Shown: piece by piece, positions 16,828 to 26,617 of the stretch | Numbering within the stretch: the first letter of the stretch is position 1 | How the letters are laid out: each line of letters starts with the position of its first letter | Assembly (NCBI RefSeq): GCF_030580865.1 | Contig: NZ_JAUQSY010000005.1 | Coordinates: 310,001 to 374,000 of the forward strand | From: Hymenobacter aranciens | GTDB taxonomy: Bacteria > Bacteroidota > Bacteroidia > Cytophagales > Hymenobacteraceae | Direction: 5' to 3' | DNA: 64,000 bases | Translations under genes and position numbers: made by a program | Notes under the pieces: generated by a model | What the model saw: only the letters and a program-made list of their open reading frames with translations | What the model was told of the DNA's origin: nothing | The model's database searches: none

Positions 16828-17613
16828 TCAGAGCCGGAAGGCAACCCAGATAAGAATGATGAACAACACGCTGGCGGTCACGGCGCACTCTACCTGGCGC
16901 CGGGCCACGCGGCCGGGCCAGGCGCCGACCACTGCGATAATTCTCAGCGCCACAAACAGCCAGCCGACAGCGCCATAGATAGTATGCTCACGGTTATTGT
17001 AGTCGTATTCGGGACTGTCGGCCACTCGCCGAAACGTTAGTACCTGTCTGAACAAAGGGGTAATCCGCAGAACCATTACCTCGCCTGCGGGATAAGCATA
17101 CAGGGCTCGCAGACTGGTGTGCGGGGTTTCGTAGGCATAGTATTCGCGCAGGACGCTGCCGTAACGGTCGCGTTCCGGGCGGTATTCGGCGCTGAGAATA
17201 GGCTCTGAGGGATAATCCAGCGCAACCGCGTAATCAAGCGCCAGCAACAGGCAAAAGCCGATGATAACGTAGTTGATACGCTGAGCCAGCTTCGTGTAGC
17301 GCAGGTATACCTGCGCATGTACGCCCAGCCGCACCTCCTCGACCGTGCGGTGGCGCCGGGGGGCGGCCGGGCGGCGTCGCGGCGTGGGCAGCGGCCCGTA
17401 GCTGACGGGGCTGGCCAGCCGCAGGTCGTAGGCCTGGCGGCGGCTGGCATCGCTCAGCACGTCGTAGGCCTCGTTGATAGCCAGGTAGCGCTGATGCGCG
17501 GCCGGGTCGGGCGTGCGGTCGGGGTGGGTGAGGAGCACCAGCCGCCGGTAGGCGCGGCGGATGTCGGTGGCCGAGGCTCCGGGAGGCACTTCCAGGATTT
17601 GGTAGAAAGTCAT
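16828..17613 (-). CDS. DnaJ-domain membrane protein
   Basis: The 261-residue protein has an N-terminal J domain (about residues 2-65): TFYQILEVPPGASATDIRRA, LTHPDRTPDP with the essential H30-P31-D32, and NEAYDVLSDASRRQAYDLRL. A basic proline-rich linker follows. The C-terminal part has no known family but shows three hydrophobic segments: INYVIIGFCLLLALDYAVAL (near 113-132), AVGWLFVALRIIAVVGAW (near 218-235) and VTASVLFIILIWVAFRL at the very end. A membrane-anchored J protein of this kind could recruit DnaK to the inner membrane. It is encoded 11 bp downstream of a small unknown gene, probably as one transcript. Confidence 0.8.
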   Translation of the reverse strand: MTFYQILEVPPGASATDIRRAYRRLVLLTHPDRTPDPAAHQRYLAINEAYDVLSDASRRQAYDLRLASPVSYGPLPTPRRRPAAPRRHRTVEEVRLGVHAQVYLRYTKLAQRINYVIIGFCLLLALDYAVALDYPSEPILSAEYRPERDRYGSVLREYYAYETPHTSLRALYAYPAGEVMVLRITPLFRQVLTFRRVADSPEYDYNNREHTIYGAVGWLFVALRIIAVVGAWPGRVARRQVECAVTASVLFIILIWVAFRL

Positions 17614-17624
17614 TCCGGGAAGTG

Positions 17625-18047
17625 TCAGGCAGTGTCGGCAGCAACTACAGCAGTCGTCTGGTCGAGCACGCGGCGCTGGGCCAGCTCCAGCAGGCGGCGG
17701 TTGAGCTCGGCGCGGTGGGGGCGGTAGAAGGCGTACTCGGCGGTGGTGAATTGGCCGGTAACCAAGCCCACGATGGTGTAGCGCAGCTTGGTGTTGCGGG
17801 CGAGTAGCTCGGTAAGCTGCCGCTGCTGTTCGGTTGCGTTAGGAGCTAAACGAATGTGGTGGTCGCGCACAAAATCAGCCACTAACAGGAGCAGCAGGTC
17901 GTTTTGCAGCTTTAAAACCGGGCGCAGGGTGGCATGCAGGAAGAGGCCGGCAGGGGTGTCTGCTTCGGAAGTATCGGCGGTAGCAATGATGGGGCGCAGG
18001 GCCAGCAGCGCGGTAGTGGAGCGGGAAAAATCGGGAATATGTGCCAT
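17625..18047 (-). CDS. Hypothetical helical protein upstream of the DnaJ-domain gene
   Basis: From ATG 18045-18047 the protein has 140 residues; an earlier in-frame ATG would add only three. I do not recognise a family. It is mostly helical: LHATLRPVLKLQNDLLLLLV, a central basic region and a terminal LNRRLLELAQRRVLDQTTAV helix. There are no cysteines, signal peptide or clear membrane helix. It lies 11 bp upstream of the membrane DnaJ gene in the same direction, so the two are probably co-transcribed and may work together. It diverges from the AraC regulator. Confidence 0.6.
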   Translation of the reverse strand: MAHIPDFSRSTTALLALRPIIATADTSEADTPAGLFLHATLRPVLKLQNDLLLLLVADFVRDHHIRLAPNATEQQRQLTELLARNTKLRYTIVGLVTGQFTTAEYAFYRPHRAELNRRLLELAQRRVLDQTTAVVAADTA

Positions 18048-18150
18048 TGGCTGCAAGGTATTACGTTTAGAAGCTTATGACTTCGGCTTAGTCTGGTAAC
18101 TGGGCCTTCGACCATTACTTTTAGGGGACTTTTATTCCATAGTTCAGCTT

Positions 18151-18957
18151 ATGCAGGTTCAGCAATTTGCCGTGCCGGAGGCGTTGCGGGCACACGTCCG
18201 TTACTTCTGGACGATGGAAAGCGCCGCCGGAGCCGCGTCGTTTCGCACCATCGTCGATGGCTGCCCCGGCCTGCTCTTTCAGCACGGCGCAGCCGGACTG
18301 CAGCCCCAGGCGGGCAAGCCGTGGACGCGACTGCTGCTGCATGGGCAGGCTACTCAGCCGCTGGAAGTAGTGTCGGTCGCGCCCTTTCAGCTCATTGGCA
18401 TGTGCCTGCAGCCGGGGGCACTGGCCTCCGTGTTCGGCCTCGCCGCCGAGGAGCTTACCGACTCGTGCATGGACCCCGACCTGCTGTCGGCCGCACCCGG
18501 CTTCCGGCTGGCCGAGCGGCTGGGCAATGCCGACTCGGTGAGCGCGCAGCTGGACCAGCTAACTGCTTATCTGCAAACGGCCATCAATCGGCAAGGTGCC
18601 GCACCGGAACCACCCATCGAGCAGGCTGTGCAGCGCATTGTGGCCACCGGCGGGGGGCTAAATCTGCGGCAGCTGCAGGATGAGCTGCAGCTCTCGGAGC
18701 GCAGCTTCCAGCGTAAGTTCAAGCAGCGGGTGGGCGTGTCGCCGAAGCTGTTTGCGCGCATCTGCCAGTTTCAGGAGTCGCTGGGGCAGTTGCGGCGGGC
18801 CGAGTACGAGAAGCTGTCGGATATTGCTTATAATCATGACTATGCCGACCAGTCGCACTACATCCGGGCGTTTCGGGAGTTTGCGGGCAGCACGCCTCAA
18901 CAGTTTCGGCAGCAGGCGCGGGGGCAGGTGGACGATTTTCCGGCCCTGCGCCGGTAA
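18151..18957 (+). CDS. AraC-family transcriptional regulator
   Basis: The 268-residue protein has an N-terminal sensing region (about 1-150; VPEALRAHVRYFWTMESAAG, typical of DUF6597-type AraC regulators) and a C-terminal HTH_18 domain (about 165-258). The first helix-turn-helix is seen in GGLNLRQLQDELQLSERSFQ and the second in KLSDIAYNHDYADQSHYIRA, ending with the family motif FREFAGSTPQQFRQQ. It is followed in the same direction by a broken NAD(P)-binding oxidoreductase and a DUF1772 gene, a common association in Bacteroidota in which AraC controls the small redox pair. The inducer is unknown. Confidence 0.9.
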   Translation: MQVQQFAVPEALRAHVRYFWTMESAAGAASFRTIVDGCPGLLFQHGAAGLQPQAGKPWTRLLLHGQATQPLEVVSVAPFQLIGMCLQPGALASVFGLAAEELTDSCMDPDLLSAAPGFRLAERLGNADSVSAQLDQLTAYLQTAINRQGAAPEPPIEQAVQRIVATGGGLNLRQLQDELQLSERSFQRKFKQRVGVSPKLFARICQFQESLGQLRRAEYEKLSDIAYNHDYADQSHYIRAFREFAGSTPQQFRQQARGQVDDFPALRR

Positions 18958-19036
18958 AACGCTACGTGGCGGTTTTGTTCTATTTCGCCGCTTGATGCAA
19001 CCCGTGCTTTGCTGAAACTTTAACTCAGCAAATCCC

Positions 19037-19479
19037 ATGAAAATCCTCGTTTTTGGCGCCACGGGTGGCACCGGCCGCCAGGTAATCGAACAGGCCCTCG
19101 CGCAGGGCCACACAGTCACGGCCTTCGTCCGCAACCCCGCCAAGCTCGGGCTTTCGCATCCCCAATTACAAACTGCTACCGGCGACGTGCTCGACGCCGA
19201 TGCCGTGCGCCGCGCCGTGCCGGGGCACGATGCCGTGCTCTCGACGCTGGGCGCGCCGCCCTCCGAGCGGCCCGCATTCGCCAGAGCCGCCTCGACTGGA
19301 CCATTGCCCGCCCCGGCACTCTCACCGACGGGCCGCGCACCGGCCGGTACCAGCAAGGCTTTGCACCCACCGCCAAAGGCCTTAAAATGAGAATTTCCCG
19401 CGCCGACGTGGCCGATTTTATGCTCGGGCAGCTGACGGACCACCGCCAGTTCGGGCGAGCCATCAGCTTGTCGTATTGA
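19037..19479 (+). pseudogene. Broken NAD(P)H-binding oxidoreductase (internal deletion and frameshift)
   Basis: The first part, from ATG 19037, reads MKILVFGATGGTGRQVIEQA with the Rossmann G-x-x-G-x-x-G loop and continues to VLSTLGAPPSE. Near 19255-19265 the frame shifts. From there frame +1 reads IRQSRLDWTIARPGTLTDGP and ends ISRADVADFMLGQLTDHRQF...SLSY at 19477-19479. Both pieces belong to the NAD(P)H-binding (NmrA/SDR-atypical) family of about 205-215 residues. Only about 147 codons remain, so roughly 60-70 central codons are missing at the junction. The product would lack the central fold, and the gene is almost surely inactive. Its neighbours AraC and DUF1772 appear intact. Confidence 0.85.
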
Positions 19480-19498
19480 CCTGAAAATAAGTAACGTT

Positions 19499-20002
19499 AT
19501 GACCGGCAAAAATCTTGTGCTGGCCCTGGCCACGCTCAGCACCGGCCTCGTGGCCGGGGTGTATTACGGCTTTTCGGTGGCCGTGAATCCAGCGTTTGCC
19601 CGCCTGCCCGATGCGCAGTATATCCGTGCCATGCAGGAAATCAACGACGCCATTCAGAACCCGTTTTTCGCGGCCAGCTTCTTTGGGGCGCCGCTACTAT
19701 TGGTGCTGGCTACCGGGCTACATGCGGGGCGGCCGCGCGGGCGGCAGCTGGGGCTGGTGCTGGCGGCTACGCTGGTATTCTGGGTAGGCAGCCTGGGCGT
19801 GACGGTAGGCGGCAACATTCCGCTGAATGAGCAACTGGCCCGCTACGCGCCTGGCGCTACGGCCTCGGCCGCTGCGGTCCGGCAGCAGTTTGTGCCGCCC
19901 TGGAACCGCTGGCACCGGGTGCGCACGGGAGCTTCGGTGGTGGCGCTGGCACTGCTGCTGAGCGCCTGCCTGCTGCCGGATGCCGCCACCAAACAAGCAT
20001 AA
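19499..20002 (+). CDS. DUF1772 (anthrone-oxygenase-like) membrane protein
   Basis: The 167-residue protein has four hydrophobic segments, beginning LVLALATLSTGLVAGVYYGF with the DUF1772 feature of small residues and YYGFSVAVNPAF. The conserved polar motif is NIPLNEQL in the loop before the last helix, followed by FVPPWNRWHRVRTGASVVAL. DUF1772 proteins include fungal anthrone oxygenases; the bacterial members are uncharacterised. It sits 19 bp after the broken oxidoreductase and ends just before a strong terminator, so it was probably the last gene of an AraC-linked operon. Confidence 0.85.
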   Translation: MTGKNLVLALATLSTGLVAGVYYGFSVAVNPAFARLPDAQYIRAMQEINDAIQNPFFAASFFGAPLLLVLATGLHAGRPRGRQLGLVLAATLVFWVGSLGVTVGGNIPLNEQLARYAPGATASAAAVRQQFVPPWNRWHRVRTGASVVALALLLSACLLPDAATKQA

Positions 20003-20038
20003 AAAAAGGACCCTGGCCGCCCGGCCAGGGTCCTTTTT
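20003..20038. terminator. Strong bidirectional terminator
   Basis: AAAAAGGACCCTGGCC (20003-20018) pairs perfectly with GGCCAGGGTCCTTTTT (20023-20038) around a GCCC loop. It serves the DUF1772 gene on one strand and the M36 protease gene on the other. Confidence 0.9.
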
Positions 20039-20056
20039 AGGGCAGCTAAGCGGGGC

Positions 20057-22918
20057 TTAGTGACGCACCTGCACTTTGGTGGTGAAGGTGCCCGCGTTGG
20101 TGTTTACCTGCACCACGTAGAGGCCGGCGGCGATGTCGGCGGTATTCACCGAGATGCCGCGCTGCAACTCGCCGATGCTCGCGGTGCCGGTGTAGGCCAC
20201 GCGGCCTACCAGGTCGCGCAGGGTCAGCTGCACGTCGCCGGTAGCGTTGAGCTGCGAGCGCACCACGAGACGGTCGTGCGCCGGGTTCGGGTAGGCGTCG
20301 ATGATGCTGCCTTTGGCGGCCAGCTCCTGTTGCGGCGTAGTGCCCAGCGGCGTCGTCACAATCGTAACGGTGGTGGGGTTCAGCATAGGAGCGGGCGTCA
20401 CACCGGGCGGCATGTCGAACGCTTCGCGGATGCCGGTGCGGGTGGGGTTGCCACCCGTGCGCACGCCCTGCACGGCGCTGAAGCCGGCCCCCCGGCGCGA
20501 GAACACCGTCCAGATAAGCGCCGAGTTGGCGCCGCCGTTGGCAATACTGTCGGCGCGCAGGATGGCGTCGCGGCCATCAAGGAAGCCGGGGTTGCACACC
20601 TGCAGCTTGCAGCCATCAAGTACCAGCTTCAGGAACTGGTTGTTGCCGCCGTTGCTGCCCAGGAAGTCCTGGTTGAAGCCGTAGCGGTAGATGAACTGCC
20701 AGTTCAAATCCCAGAGCATGCCGGCCCAAACCTCTCCAATGTTGTGGGTTTCGTTGTACTGCGTGCTGGTCAATACCCCATAGGTGTGGGGGTTAAGGGT
20801 CATGTCGTCGGTGTAGGGATTGATGCGGATACCGGGGCCGGTATCGTGGGTTTCGCCCACCACGTAGGCTCCGATGTAGCGCGGCGTGCGGCCGGTTACG
20901 CCGGTCGGGTTGCTGGCCGTGGCTACGTTGGCGGTGGTCATCCAGAGGCCGAAGAAGTCGCTCCAGCCCTCGCCCATCGTCTGGAAGGCCTGGTTGCCGT
21001 TGGCGCTCACGAGGCAGTCGGAATTGCTGGGGCCGCCGGTGAGGCGGGTCGAAACGCCGTGACCGAATTCGTGCGACACAATGCCGTTATCAAACGAAGC
21101 ATCGTAGTCGGGGCTGCCATTGGCACAGCCCGTTACGGTAGTGCCGCTCGTCAGCGCCTGGCGGATGGCCGCGCCATCGACCCCGCGCAGAAACAGCGAC
21201 GGAATGCGAATGCCGACGGTATCGGTACCCGTCATGCCCGAAATAGCCGTGTTGGTACCTACCGAGTCGATGATGATGGCCATGATAGCACCATTTTCCT
21301 GGGCGCGACGCACTTTGCCAGCAAATGAGCTCGCCGTGCGGCTGCCGCTGGGCAGCTGGGCGCAGCCCCCGCGCATAATCACGGCAATGTTGCCGTTCAC
21401 GGCGGCAGCGTTGGCGTAGGGCGTCACGCAGCCGTGCAGGCCGCCGTTGCCCGATACGCCGTCGTTCACCAGCACGAAGTTGCCGCAAATCGGCCCGGCG
21501 TCGACCAGGTTACGGCCGAAGTCGGCGGCACCAGCCGAGAAGCTGCCTGCCAGCGAAGCCGGGGCCGAAATCGTAACGTTCGGGCGAATGGGATTGGCCC
21601 ACAAGTACATCTGCATGCGGCCCTGCATCCCATCAGGCGGCGTGGCGAAGTTGGCATTGTTGGTGCCGCTGCCATCCTGGGCTTCGGCGCGCACCATGTC
21701 GCCCCCGAGGCCGGCCGTGCCGAAGTTTTTGTACTGGAAGTTGCCCGATGCTTCGTCAAAGCCTTTGGAGGCCATCACGTCGTGCAGCATATTGTTCCAG
21801 TAGAATAGGTTGACAATGCCAGCGTCGAGGTTGCGGCGCGGCCCTACCCCGAAGGTGAAGGGAAAGTCAAAGTCCAGCGTCGCACCCCCGTTCGGCGAGT
21901 TGGTGTTGATGTAGAGCTGGCTGTTGTTGGCAATGTCGTTGTAGGCTGCCACGTTGTTGCCGCGCGGCAGCTGCACGTTGGCATTTAGGCGCGAGTAAAC
22001 GTTGTTGAAGAACAGCGGTGTCGTGGTCGGCGCCTGGCTCACCTGCCAGCCGTAGGGCGACCAGGTGTTGATGGTGCTGCTTAGCGGCACGGCCACGCGG
22101 TTGCCCGAGAGGGGACTTTCCATCGGTACCGGATACACCATCAGGCTGTTGGGCGAGGCCACGCCGCGGGCGGAGGCCTGTTGCGTCGGAGCCGGCGCAG
22201 TGTGCTGCTGGTTTTGGCTGCGGGCATTCTGCTGCAAGAACGAAATCTCCTCGCTCACCACGTAATCGTGCTTGAAGAGCTGCTTGCCGGTGCCGGCATC
22301 CACCAGCACCTGCCAGTGGTGCTGGCCGTCGAGCTGGGCAATAGTAACCTCCCAGGCCAAGTGAATTTCACTTTGCTTCAGTGGGTTGGCAAAGTAGTAC
22401 AGGCGCACCGGAATGTTGTTTTCCGAAATACCGCCGTTGTTGAACTCCAGGCCATCGGCCGGACGGGCTTCGCGCACCAGCGTGAGGCCGGCGGGGCGGG
22501 GCAGGCCCAGCACCACGGAAGCGGCCACTACGGCCTGCTCAGGCGTGAGGGTAGGGGTGGCGGCGGGGGCCAGGCGAGCCGCATTGGGCACGAAGCGCTG
22601 GTTGGCCCACACGGGCTTGCCGGTGCGGTCGGTGTGCACGGCACCCACGGCCCCGAACACGTCCACGCCGTTCACGCGCTGCCGCAGGTAAGCGTGCTGC
22701 GCGCCGGTCGCGGCGTCCTTGTAAAAGTCGGTGACCGAAGGCTGCGCCGCATCGGCTTCCGACAAGCCCTGACGCACGGTTTGCGTCGTGAAGTAATCCA
22801 GCAACTGCGTCGAAGGCTTGGCCGACTGCGCCCATGCCGTAGAGCCGAAGCCTGTCAGCAGCGCCGCCGCCAGCAGCGACCCGCGCAGCACCGGTCGGAG
22901 GGAGGAGAATTTTACCAT
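20057..22918 (-). CDS. M36 (fungalysin) metalloprotease with PA insert and T9SS sorting tail
   Basis: The 953-residue protein starts with a signal peptide (cleavage near AWAQS). An FTP-type propeptide follows to about residue 230 (RVNGVDVFGAVGAV). The M36 catalytic domain holds HEFGH with H616, E617 and H620, and the third zinc ligand E650 in QTMGEGWSDFFGLW. A protease-associated (PA) domain is inserted before the zinc motif, at about 455-600 (CVTPYANAAAVNGNIAVIMR). The C-terminal 80 residues are a T9SS type A sorting domain: DAYPNPAHDRLVVRSQL, ending GTFTTKVQVRH. It should cross the outer membrane by the type IX system and act outside the cell on proteins or peptides. It is monocistronic. 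Confidence 0.93.
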   Translation of the reverse strand: MVKFSSLRPVLRGSLLAAALLTGFGSTAWAQSAKPSTQLLDYFTTQTVRQGLSEADAAQPSVTDFYKDAATGAQHAYLRQRVNGVDVFGAVGAVHTDRTGKPVWANQRFVPNAARLAPAATPTLTPEQAVVAASVVLGLPRPAGLTLVREARPADGLEFNNGGISENNIPVRLYYFANPLKQSEIHLAWEVTIAQLDGQHHWQVLVDAGTGKQLFKHDYVVSEEISFLQQNARSQNQQHTAPAPTQQASARGVASPNSLMVYPVPMESPLSGNRVAVPLSSTINTWSPYGWQVSQAPTTTPLFFNNVYSRLNANVQLPRGNNVAAYNDIANNSQLYINTNSPNGGATLDFDFPFTFGVGPRRNLDAGIVNLFYWNNMLHDVMASKGFDEASGNFQYKNFGTAGLGGDMVRAEAQDGSGTNNANFATPPDGMQGRMQMYLWANPIRPNVTISAPASLAGSFSAGAADFGRNLVDAGPICGNFVLVNDGVSGNGGLHGCVTPYANAAAVNGNIAVIMRGGCAQLPSGSRTASSFAGKVRRAQENGAIMAIIIDSVGTNTAISGMTGTDTVGIRIPSLFLRGVDGAAIRQALTSGTTVTGCANGSPDYDASFDNGIVSHEFGHGVSTRLTGGPSNSDCLVSANGNQAFQTMGEGWSDFFGLWMTTANVATASNPTGVTGRTPRYIGAYVVGETHDTGPGIRINPYTDDMTLNPHTYGVLTSTQYNETHNIGEVWAGMLWDLNWQFIYRYGFNQDFLGSNGGNNQFLKLVLDGCKLQVCNPGFLDGRDAILRADSIANGGANSALIWTVFSRRGAGFSAVQGVRTGGNPTRTGIREAFDMPPGVTPAPMLNPTTVTIVTTPLGTTPQQELAAKGSIIDAYPNPAHDRLVVRSQLNATGDVQLTLRDLVGRVAYTGTASIGELQRGISVNTADIAAGLYVVQVNTNAGTFTTKVQVRH

Positions 22919-23053
22919 CTTTACTTGAAAACGGGAAGGGTAAGTGAAGAAAATTAAAATGAAATGAAAACGGGTTGCTAAAGTTAAGCTAAAAAGCCGA
23001 TATTACAGAAACTCGTTCCAATCTGCACTCAGGTTGCTTCGGGTAGTGAGTTT

Positions 23054-23605
23054 TTATTCGTCTCTGGATTGCTCAAATTGGCCCAGCTTATTCAGCACAT
23101 CCCACAGCACTACTCCTGCCGCAACGCTCACATTAAGCGAATGTTTAGTGCCAAACTGCGGGATTTCCACCGCCGCGTCGCACAAAGCCAGCACCTCGTC
23201 ATCGACGCCAAAAACTTCGTTGCCCAGCACCAGCGCCAGCGGCTGCCCCAGCGCGGGCCGGAATTGGACTAAGGAGGTACTGCCCGTTGTTTGCTCCACG
23301 GCGGCTACCGTGTAGCCAGCCTGCTTTAATGCCATTACGGCCTCCACCGTGGTGGCCGCGTATTCCCAGCTCACCGACTCCTCGCTGCCCAGCGCTGTCT
23401 TCGTGATTTCGCGCTGCGGTGGGCGGCCGGTGATACCGCAGAGCCAGATTTTTTCGAGTGCAAAGGCGTCGGCGGTGCGGAAAACCGCGCCCACATTGTG
23501 GAGGCTGCGCACGTTGTCGAGCACCAGCACAACGGGGCTTTTGGGCGTACTTTTGAAGTCGGCCACGGTGGCCCGATTCAACTCGGCCATGGTTAGTTTT
23601 CGCAT
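23054..23605 (-). CDS. TrmH/SpoU-family RNA 2'-O-methyltransferase
   Basis: The 183-residue protein matches the SPOUT catalytic domain without an N-terminal substrate-binding extension. Motif 1 is seen in [20 protein letters not shown], motif 2 in [20 protein letters not shown] and motif 3 in [20 protein letters not shown], which together form the knotted S-adenosylmethionine site. It should methylate a ribose 2'-hydroxyl in tRNA or rRNA; the position cannot be told from sequence. It diverges from mutS across a hairpin-rich spacer. Confidence 0.92.
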   Translation of the reverse strand: MRKLTMAELNRATVADFKSTPKSPVVLVLDNVRSLHNVGAVFRTADAFALEKIWLCGITGRPPQREITKTALGSEESVSWEYAATTVEAVMALKQAGYTVAAVEQTTGSTSLVQFRPALGQPLALVLGNEVFGVDDEVLALCDAAVEIPQFGTKHSLNVSVAAGVVLWDVLNKLGQFEQSRDE

Positions 23606-23610
23606 AGAGG

Positions 23611-23731
23611 TAGCGCGAACTTTGTCGTTCGCGTCGTTGGTTCATACTTAGCCAAAGCTGCCGCTACACGCGTTGCCCCGGGCCCTTTTCATTTACTCGC
23701 TAAAACAACGCGAACTGCAAAGTTCGCGCTC
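23611..23731. repeat. Pair of GCGAAC/GTTCGC hairpins between divergent genes
   Basis: One short hairpin (GCGAAC...GTTCGC) lies at 23614-23633 and another (CGCGAACT-gcaa-AGTTCGCG) at 23709-23728. They are also inverted relative to each other (TAGCGCGAACTTTG at 23611, CAAAGTTCGCGCT ending at 23730). They resemble the hairpin at 1759-1784. The second lies only 10 bp before the apparent mutS start. Confidence 0.7.
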
Positions 23732-23737
23732 CGTGCT

Positions 23738-26488
23738 TTGTCTGCTTCCGCGCCTCCCAAAAAGAAAGAATTTGTCATCAAGTCCGTCGGCCCCGACCAC
23801 CTCACCCCCGGTCCGGCCTACGACACGCCCTTGATGAAGCAATACTACCAACTCAAGCAGCAGCACCCCGGCGCGCTGCTGCTGTTCCGGGTGGGCGACT
23901 TCTACGAAACCTTTGGCGAGGATGCCGTCACGGCCGCCCGCATCCTCGACATCACGCTCACCAAGCGCGGCGCGGGCAGCATTTCGGAAGTGGCGCTGGC
24001 GGGCTTCCCGCACCATTCCATTGATAACTACCTGCCCAAGCTGGTGCGCGCCGGCCAGCGCGTGGCCATCTGCGACCAGCTCGAAAACCCTAAGGAAGCC
24101 AAGGGCCTCGTCAAGCGCGGCATCACCGAGCTGGTCACGCCTGGCCTCAGCATGCACGACAATGTGCTCGAGCGCCGCGCCAACAACTACCTCGCCGCCA
24201 TTCACTTCGGCAAGCAGGAAGCCGGCATCAGCTTCCTCGACATCAGCACCGGTGAGTTCCTGGTAGCGCAGGGCGACCTTGATTATTTAGGTAAGCTGCT
24301 GCAAAACTTCGGCCCCGCTGAAGTGCTGTTCTGCAAGAAAAGCCGTTCTGAGTTCGAGCAAACTTTCGGTCCCGACTACTGCACCTACGCGCTGGATGAC
24401 TGGGTTTTTGGCCCCGATTACGCCCACGAAACCCTCACCCGCCACTTCAAAACGACGACGCTCAAGGGCTTCGGGGTTGATAACCTGAAGGAAGGCATCA
24501 TCGCGGCCGGCTGCATCATGCACTACCTGGCCGAAACCAAGCACGCCGAGCTGGGCCACATCAGCAGCCTCGGCCGCCTGGAGGAAGACAAATACGTGTG
24601 GCTCGACCGCTTCACGGTGCGCAACCTGGAGCTTACGCAGGCCCAGCACCCCGGCGGCGTGCCCCTCATCGATATCCTCGACCAGACCCTCACCCCGATG
24701 GGCGCCCGCCTGCTGCGCAAGTGGGTGGTGCTGCCGCTCAAAGAGGTAGGCCAGATTCAGCGCCGCCTCGACACCGTGGCCGCGCTGGTAAACAATGAGG
24801 ACCTGCTGGCCGACCTCACCCAGCACCTGCGCCAGATAAACGACCTGGAGCGCCTGATTTCCAAGGTGGCCGTGCGTCGCGTGAACCCCCGCGAGCTCCT
24901 GCAGCTGGCCCGGGCCCTTGAAGCCATTGCGCCCATGCGCGAGCGGCTGGCCGCCTCCGGCGTGAAAGCTTTGGAAAAGCTGGCCGACCAGCTCAACCCC
25001 TGCGCCAAGCTGCGTGAGGAAATCGCGACTAAAATCAAGCCCGACGCGCCCATCCTCACCAACCAGGGCGGTGTGCTGAACGCGGGTGTCGATGCCGAAC
25101 TGGACGAGCTGCGCGACATGGCCTTCTCGGGCAAGGACTTTCTGCTGCAACTGCAGCACCGCGAGCAGCGCAATACCGGTATCTCGTCGCTGAAAATTGC
25201 TTATAACAAGGTCTTTGGCTACTACCTCGAAGTCACCAACGCCCACAAAGACAAGGTGCCGGCCGAATGGATTCGCAAGCAGACGCTGGTGAATGCCGAG
25301 CGCTACGTGACTGAGGAGCTGAAAACCTACGAGGAGAAAATCCTGCACGCCGAGGAGCGGCTGTTTGTCATCGAGCAGCGCATTTACAACGACTTGGTGC
25401 TGGCCGCGCTCGATTTCGTGCCCCAGATTCAGCAGAATGCCCGCGCCATCGGCATCATGGATTGCCTGGCCTCGTTTGCCCTCACCGCCCGGCAGCAGCG
25501 CTACGTGATGCCCACCGTGAACGACGGTACCGTGCTCGATATCAAGGCGGGCCGCCACCCCGTCATCGAGCGCCAGCTGCCGCCCGGCGAAAGCTACATC
25601 CCCAACGACATCTGCCTCGACCAGACCGAGCAGCAAATCGTGGTCATCACCGGCCCCAACATGGCCGGCAAATCGGCCCTGCTGCGCCAGACGGCTCTCA
25701 TCGTGCTGCTGGCTCAAATAGGGTCATTCGTGCCCGCCGACGCCGCCACGGTGGGCATCATCGACAAGATTTTCACCCGCGTGGGCGCCTCCGACAACCT
25801 GAGCAAAGGCGAAAGCACCTTCATGGTGGAGATGACCGAAACCGCCTCCATCCTCAACAACCTCTCCGACCGCAGCCTCGTGCTGATGGACGAAATCGGC
25901 CGCGGCACCAGCACCTACGACGGCATCAGCATCGCCTGGGCCATCGTGGAGCACCTGCACAACAACCCCAAAGCCAAGGCCAAAACCCTCTTCGCCACTC
26001 ACTACCACGAGCTCAACCAGCTGGCCGACGACTGCCCCCGCGTGCGCAACTACAACGTGGCCGTGAAGGAAACCGACGGCCGCATTCTGTTCCTGCGCAA
26101 GCTGCAGCCCGGCGGCTCCGAGCACTCGTTCGGCATCCACGTAGCCCGCTTGGCGGGCATGCCCACCGCCGTGGTGCTGCGCGCCAACGAAATCATGCAC
26201 CACCTGGAGCAGGAGCGCACCAGCACGGCCATCGATGCCGATGTCGAAACCGAATTCGACGACGTACTGGCGGGAATCGAAAATACGCCCTCCGCACCCA
26301 AGCCCCGCGCCACCACGGCCGTGGCCACCGCGCCGCGCCCCACGCTGCAGCTAAGCATGTTCGAGCCCACCGACCCGGTACTGGAGCGCATCCGCGAATT
26401 GCTGACGCATCTCGACGTGAATACGCTTACGCCCATTGAAGCCCTAATGAAGCTGAACGAGCTCAAGCTGACGCTGGGCAAAAGCTGA
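23738..26488 (+). CDS. mutS: DNA mismatch repair protein MutS
   Basis: The 916-residue protein is a complete MutS. The mismatch-recognition domain carries [20 protein letters not shown] (the F-x-E motif that stacks on the mismatch). The connector, lever and clamp regions follow, and the ATPase shows Walker [17 protein letters not shown] near residue 640, Walker [17 protein letters not shown] and the signature ATHYHEL. The C-terminal [13 protein letters not shown] helix is the dimerisation segment. It works with MutL in post-replicative mismatch repair. The start is uncertain: the frame opens with TTG at 23738, just after a hairpin, and there is no in-frame ATG before the conserved [12 protein letters not shown]. 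Confidence 0.96.
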   Translation: MSASAPPKKKEFVIKSVGPDHLTPGPAYDTPLMKQYYQLKQQHPGALLLFRVGDFYETFGEDAVTAARILDITLTKRGAGSISEVALAGFPHHSIDNYLPKLVRAGQRVAICDQLENPKEAKGLVKRGITELVTPGLSMHDNVLERRANNYLAAIHFGKQEAGISFLDISTGEFLVAQGDLDYLGKLLQNFGPAEVLFCKKSRSEFEQTFGPDYCTYALDDWVFGPDYAHETLTRHFKTTTLKGFGVDNLKEGIIAAGCIMHYLAETKHAELGHISSLGRLEEDKYVWLDRFTVRNLELTQAQHPGGVPLIDILDQTLTPMGARLLRKWVVLPLKEVGQIQRRLDTVAALVNNEDLLADLTQHLRQINDLERLISKVAVRRVNPRELLQLARALEAIAPMRERLAASGVKALEKLADQLNPCAKLREEIATKIKPDAPILTNQGGVLNAGVDAELDELRDMAFSGKDFLLQLQHREQRNTGISSLKIAYNKVFGYYLEVTNAHKDKVPAEWIRKQTLVNAERYVTEELKTYEEKILHAEERLFVIEQRIYNDLVLAALDFVPQIQQNARAIGIMDCLASFALTARQQRYVMPTVNDGTVLDIKAGRHPVIERQLPPGESYIPNDICLDQTEQQIVVITGPNMAGKSALLRQTALIVLLAQIGSFVPADAATVGIIDKIFTRVGASDNLSKGESTFMVEMTETASILNNLSDRSLVLMDEIGRGTSTYDGISIAWAIVEHLHNNPKAKAKTLFATHYHELNQLADDCPRVRNYNVAVKETDGRILFLRKLQPGGSEHSFGIHVARLAGMPTAVVLRANEIMHHLEQERTSTAIDADVETEFDDVLAGIENTPSAPKPRATTAVATAPRPTLQLSMFEPTDPVLERIRELLTHLDVNTLTPIEALMKLNELKLTLGKS

Positions 26489-26550
26489 AAATTTTCGGGC
26501 TGAAAATGAACAAAAAGCGCCTCCAGTGGGACTTTTTTCAACCCCTGCCC

Positions 26551-26580
26551 TTGCCTCGTAACAAAACGCTCGTACCTTTG
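26551..26580 (+). promoter_or_regulatory. Promoter of tRNA-Gly
   Basis: TTG at 26551-26553 is followed after 19 bp by TACCTTTG at 26573-26580. Both boxes and the spacing match the Bacteroidota sigma-A consensus. Transcription would begin about 7 bp later, some 30 bp before the tRNA. This is the best-matched promoter in the window. Confidence 0.75.
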
Positions 26581-26617
26581 TATCACCAAACGCCACCAAG
26601 CACGGTGGCCGACAAAT

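Noticed and set aside
23738..23840. ATG start further upstream for mutS
   Set aside because: No in-frame ATG precedes the conserved N-terminus; the spacer is hairpin DNA. TTG or an unconventional start remains the only option.
24287..25717. Long open frame antisense to mutS, and similar antisense frames over the susC, paaZ, M36 and PUL genes
   Set aside because: They are shadows of high-GC codon use with Gly/His/Ala/Val-rich nonsense composition, and the sense proteins are clearly conserved.
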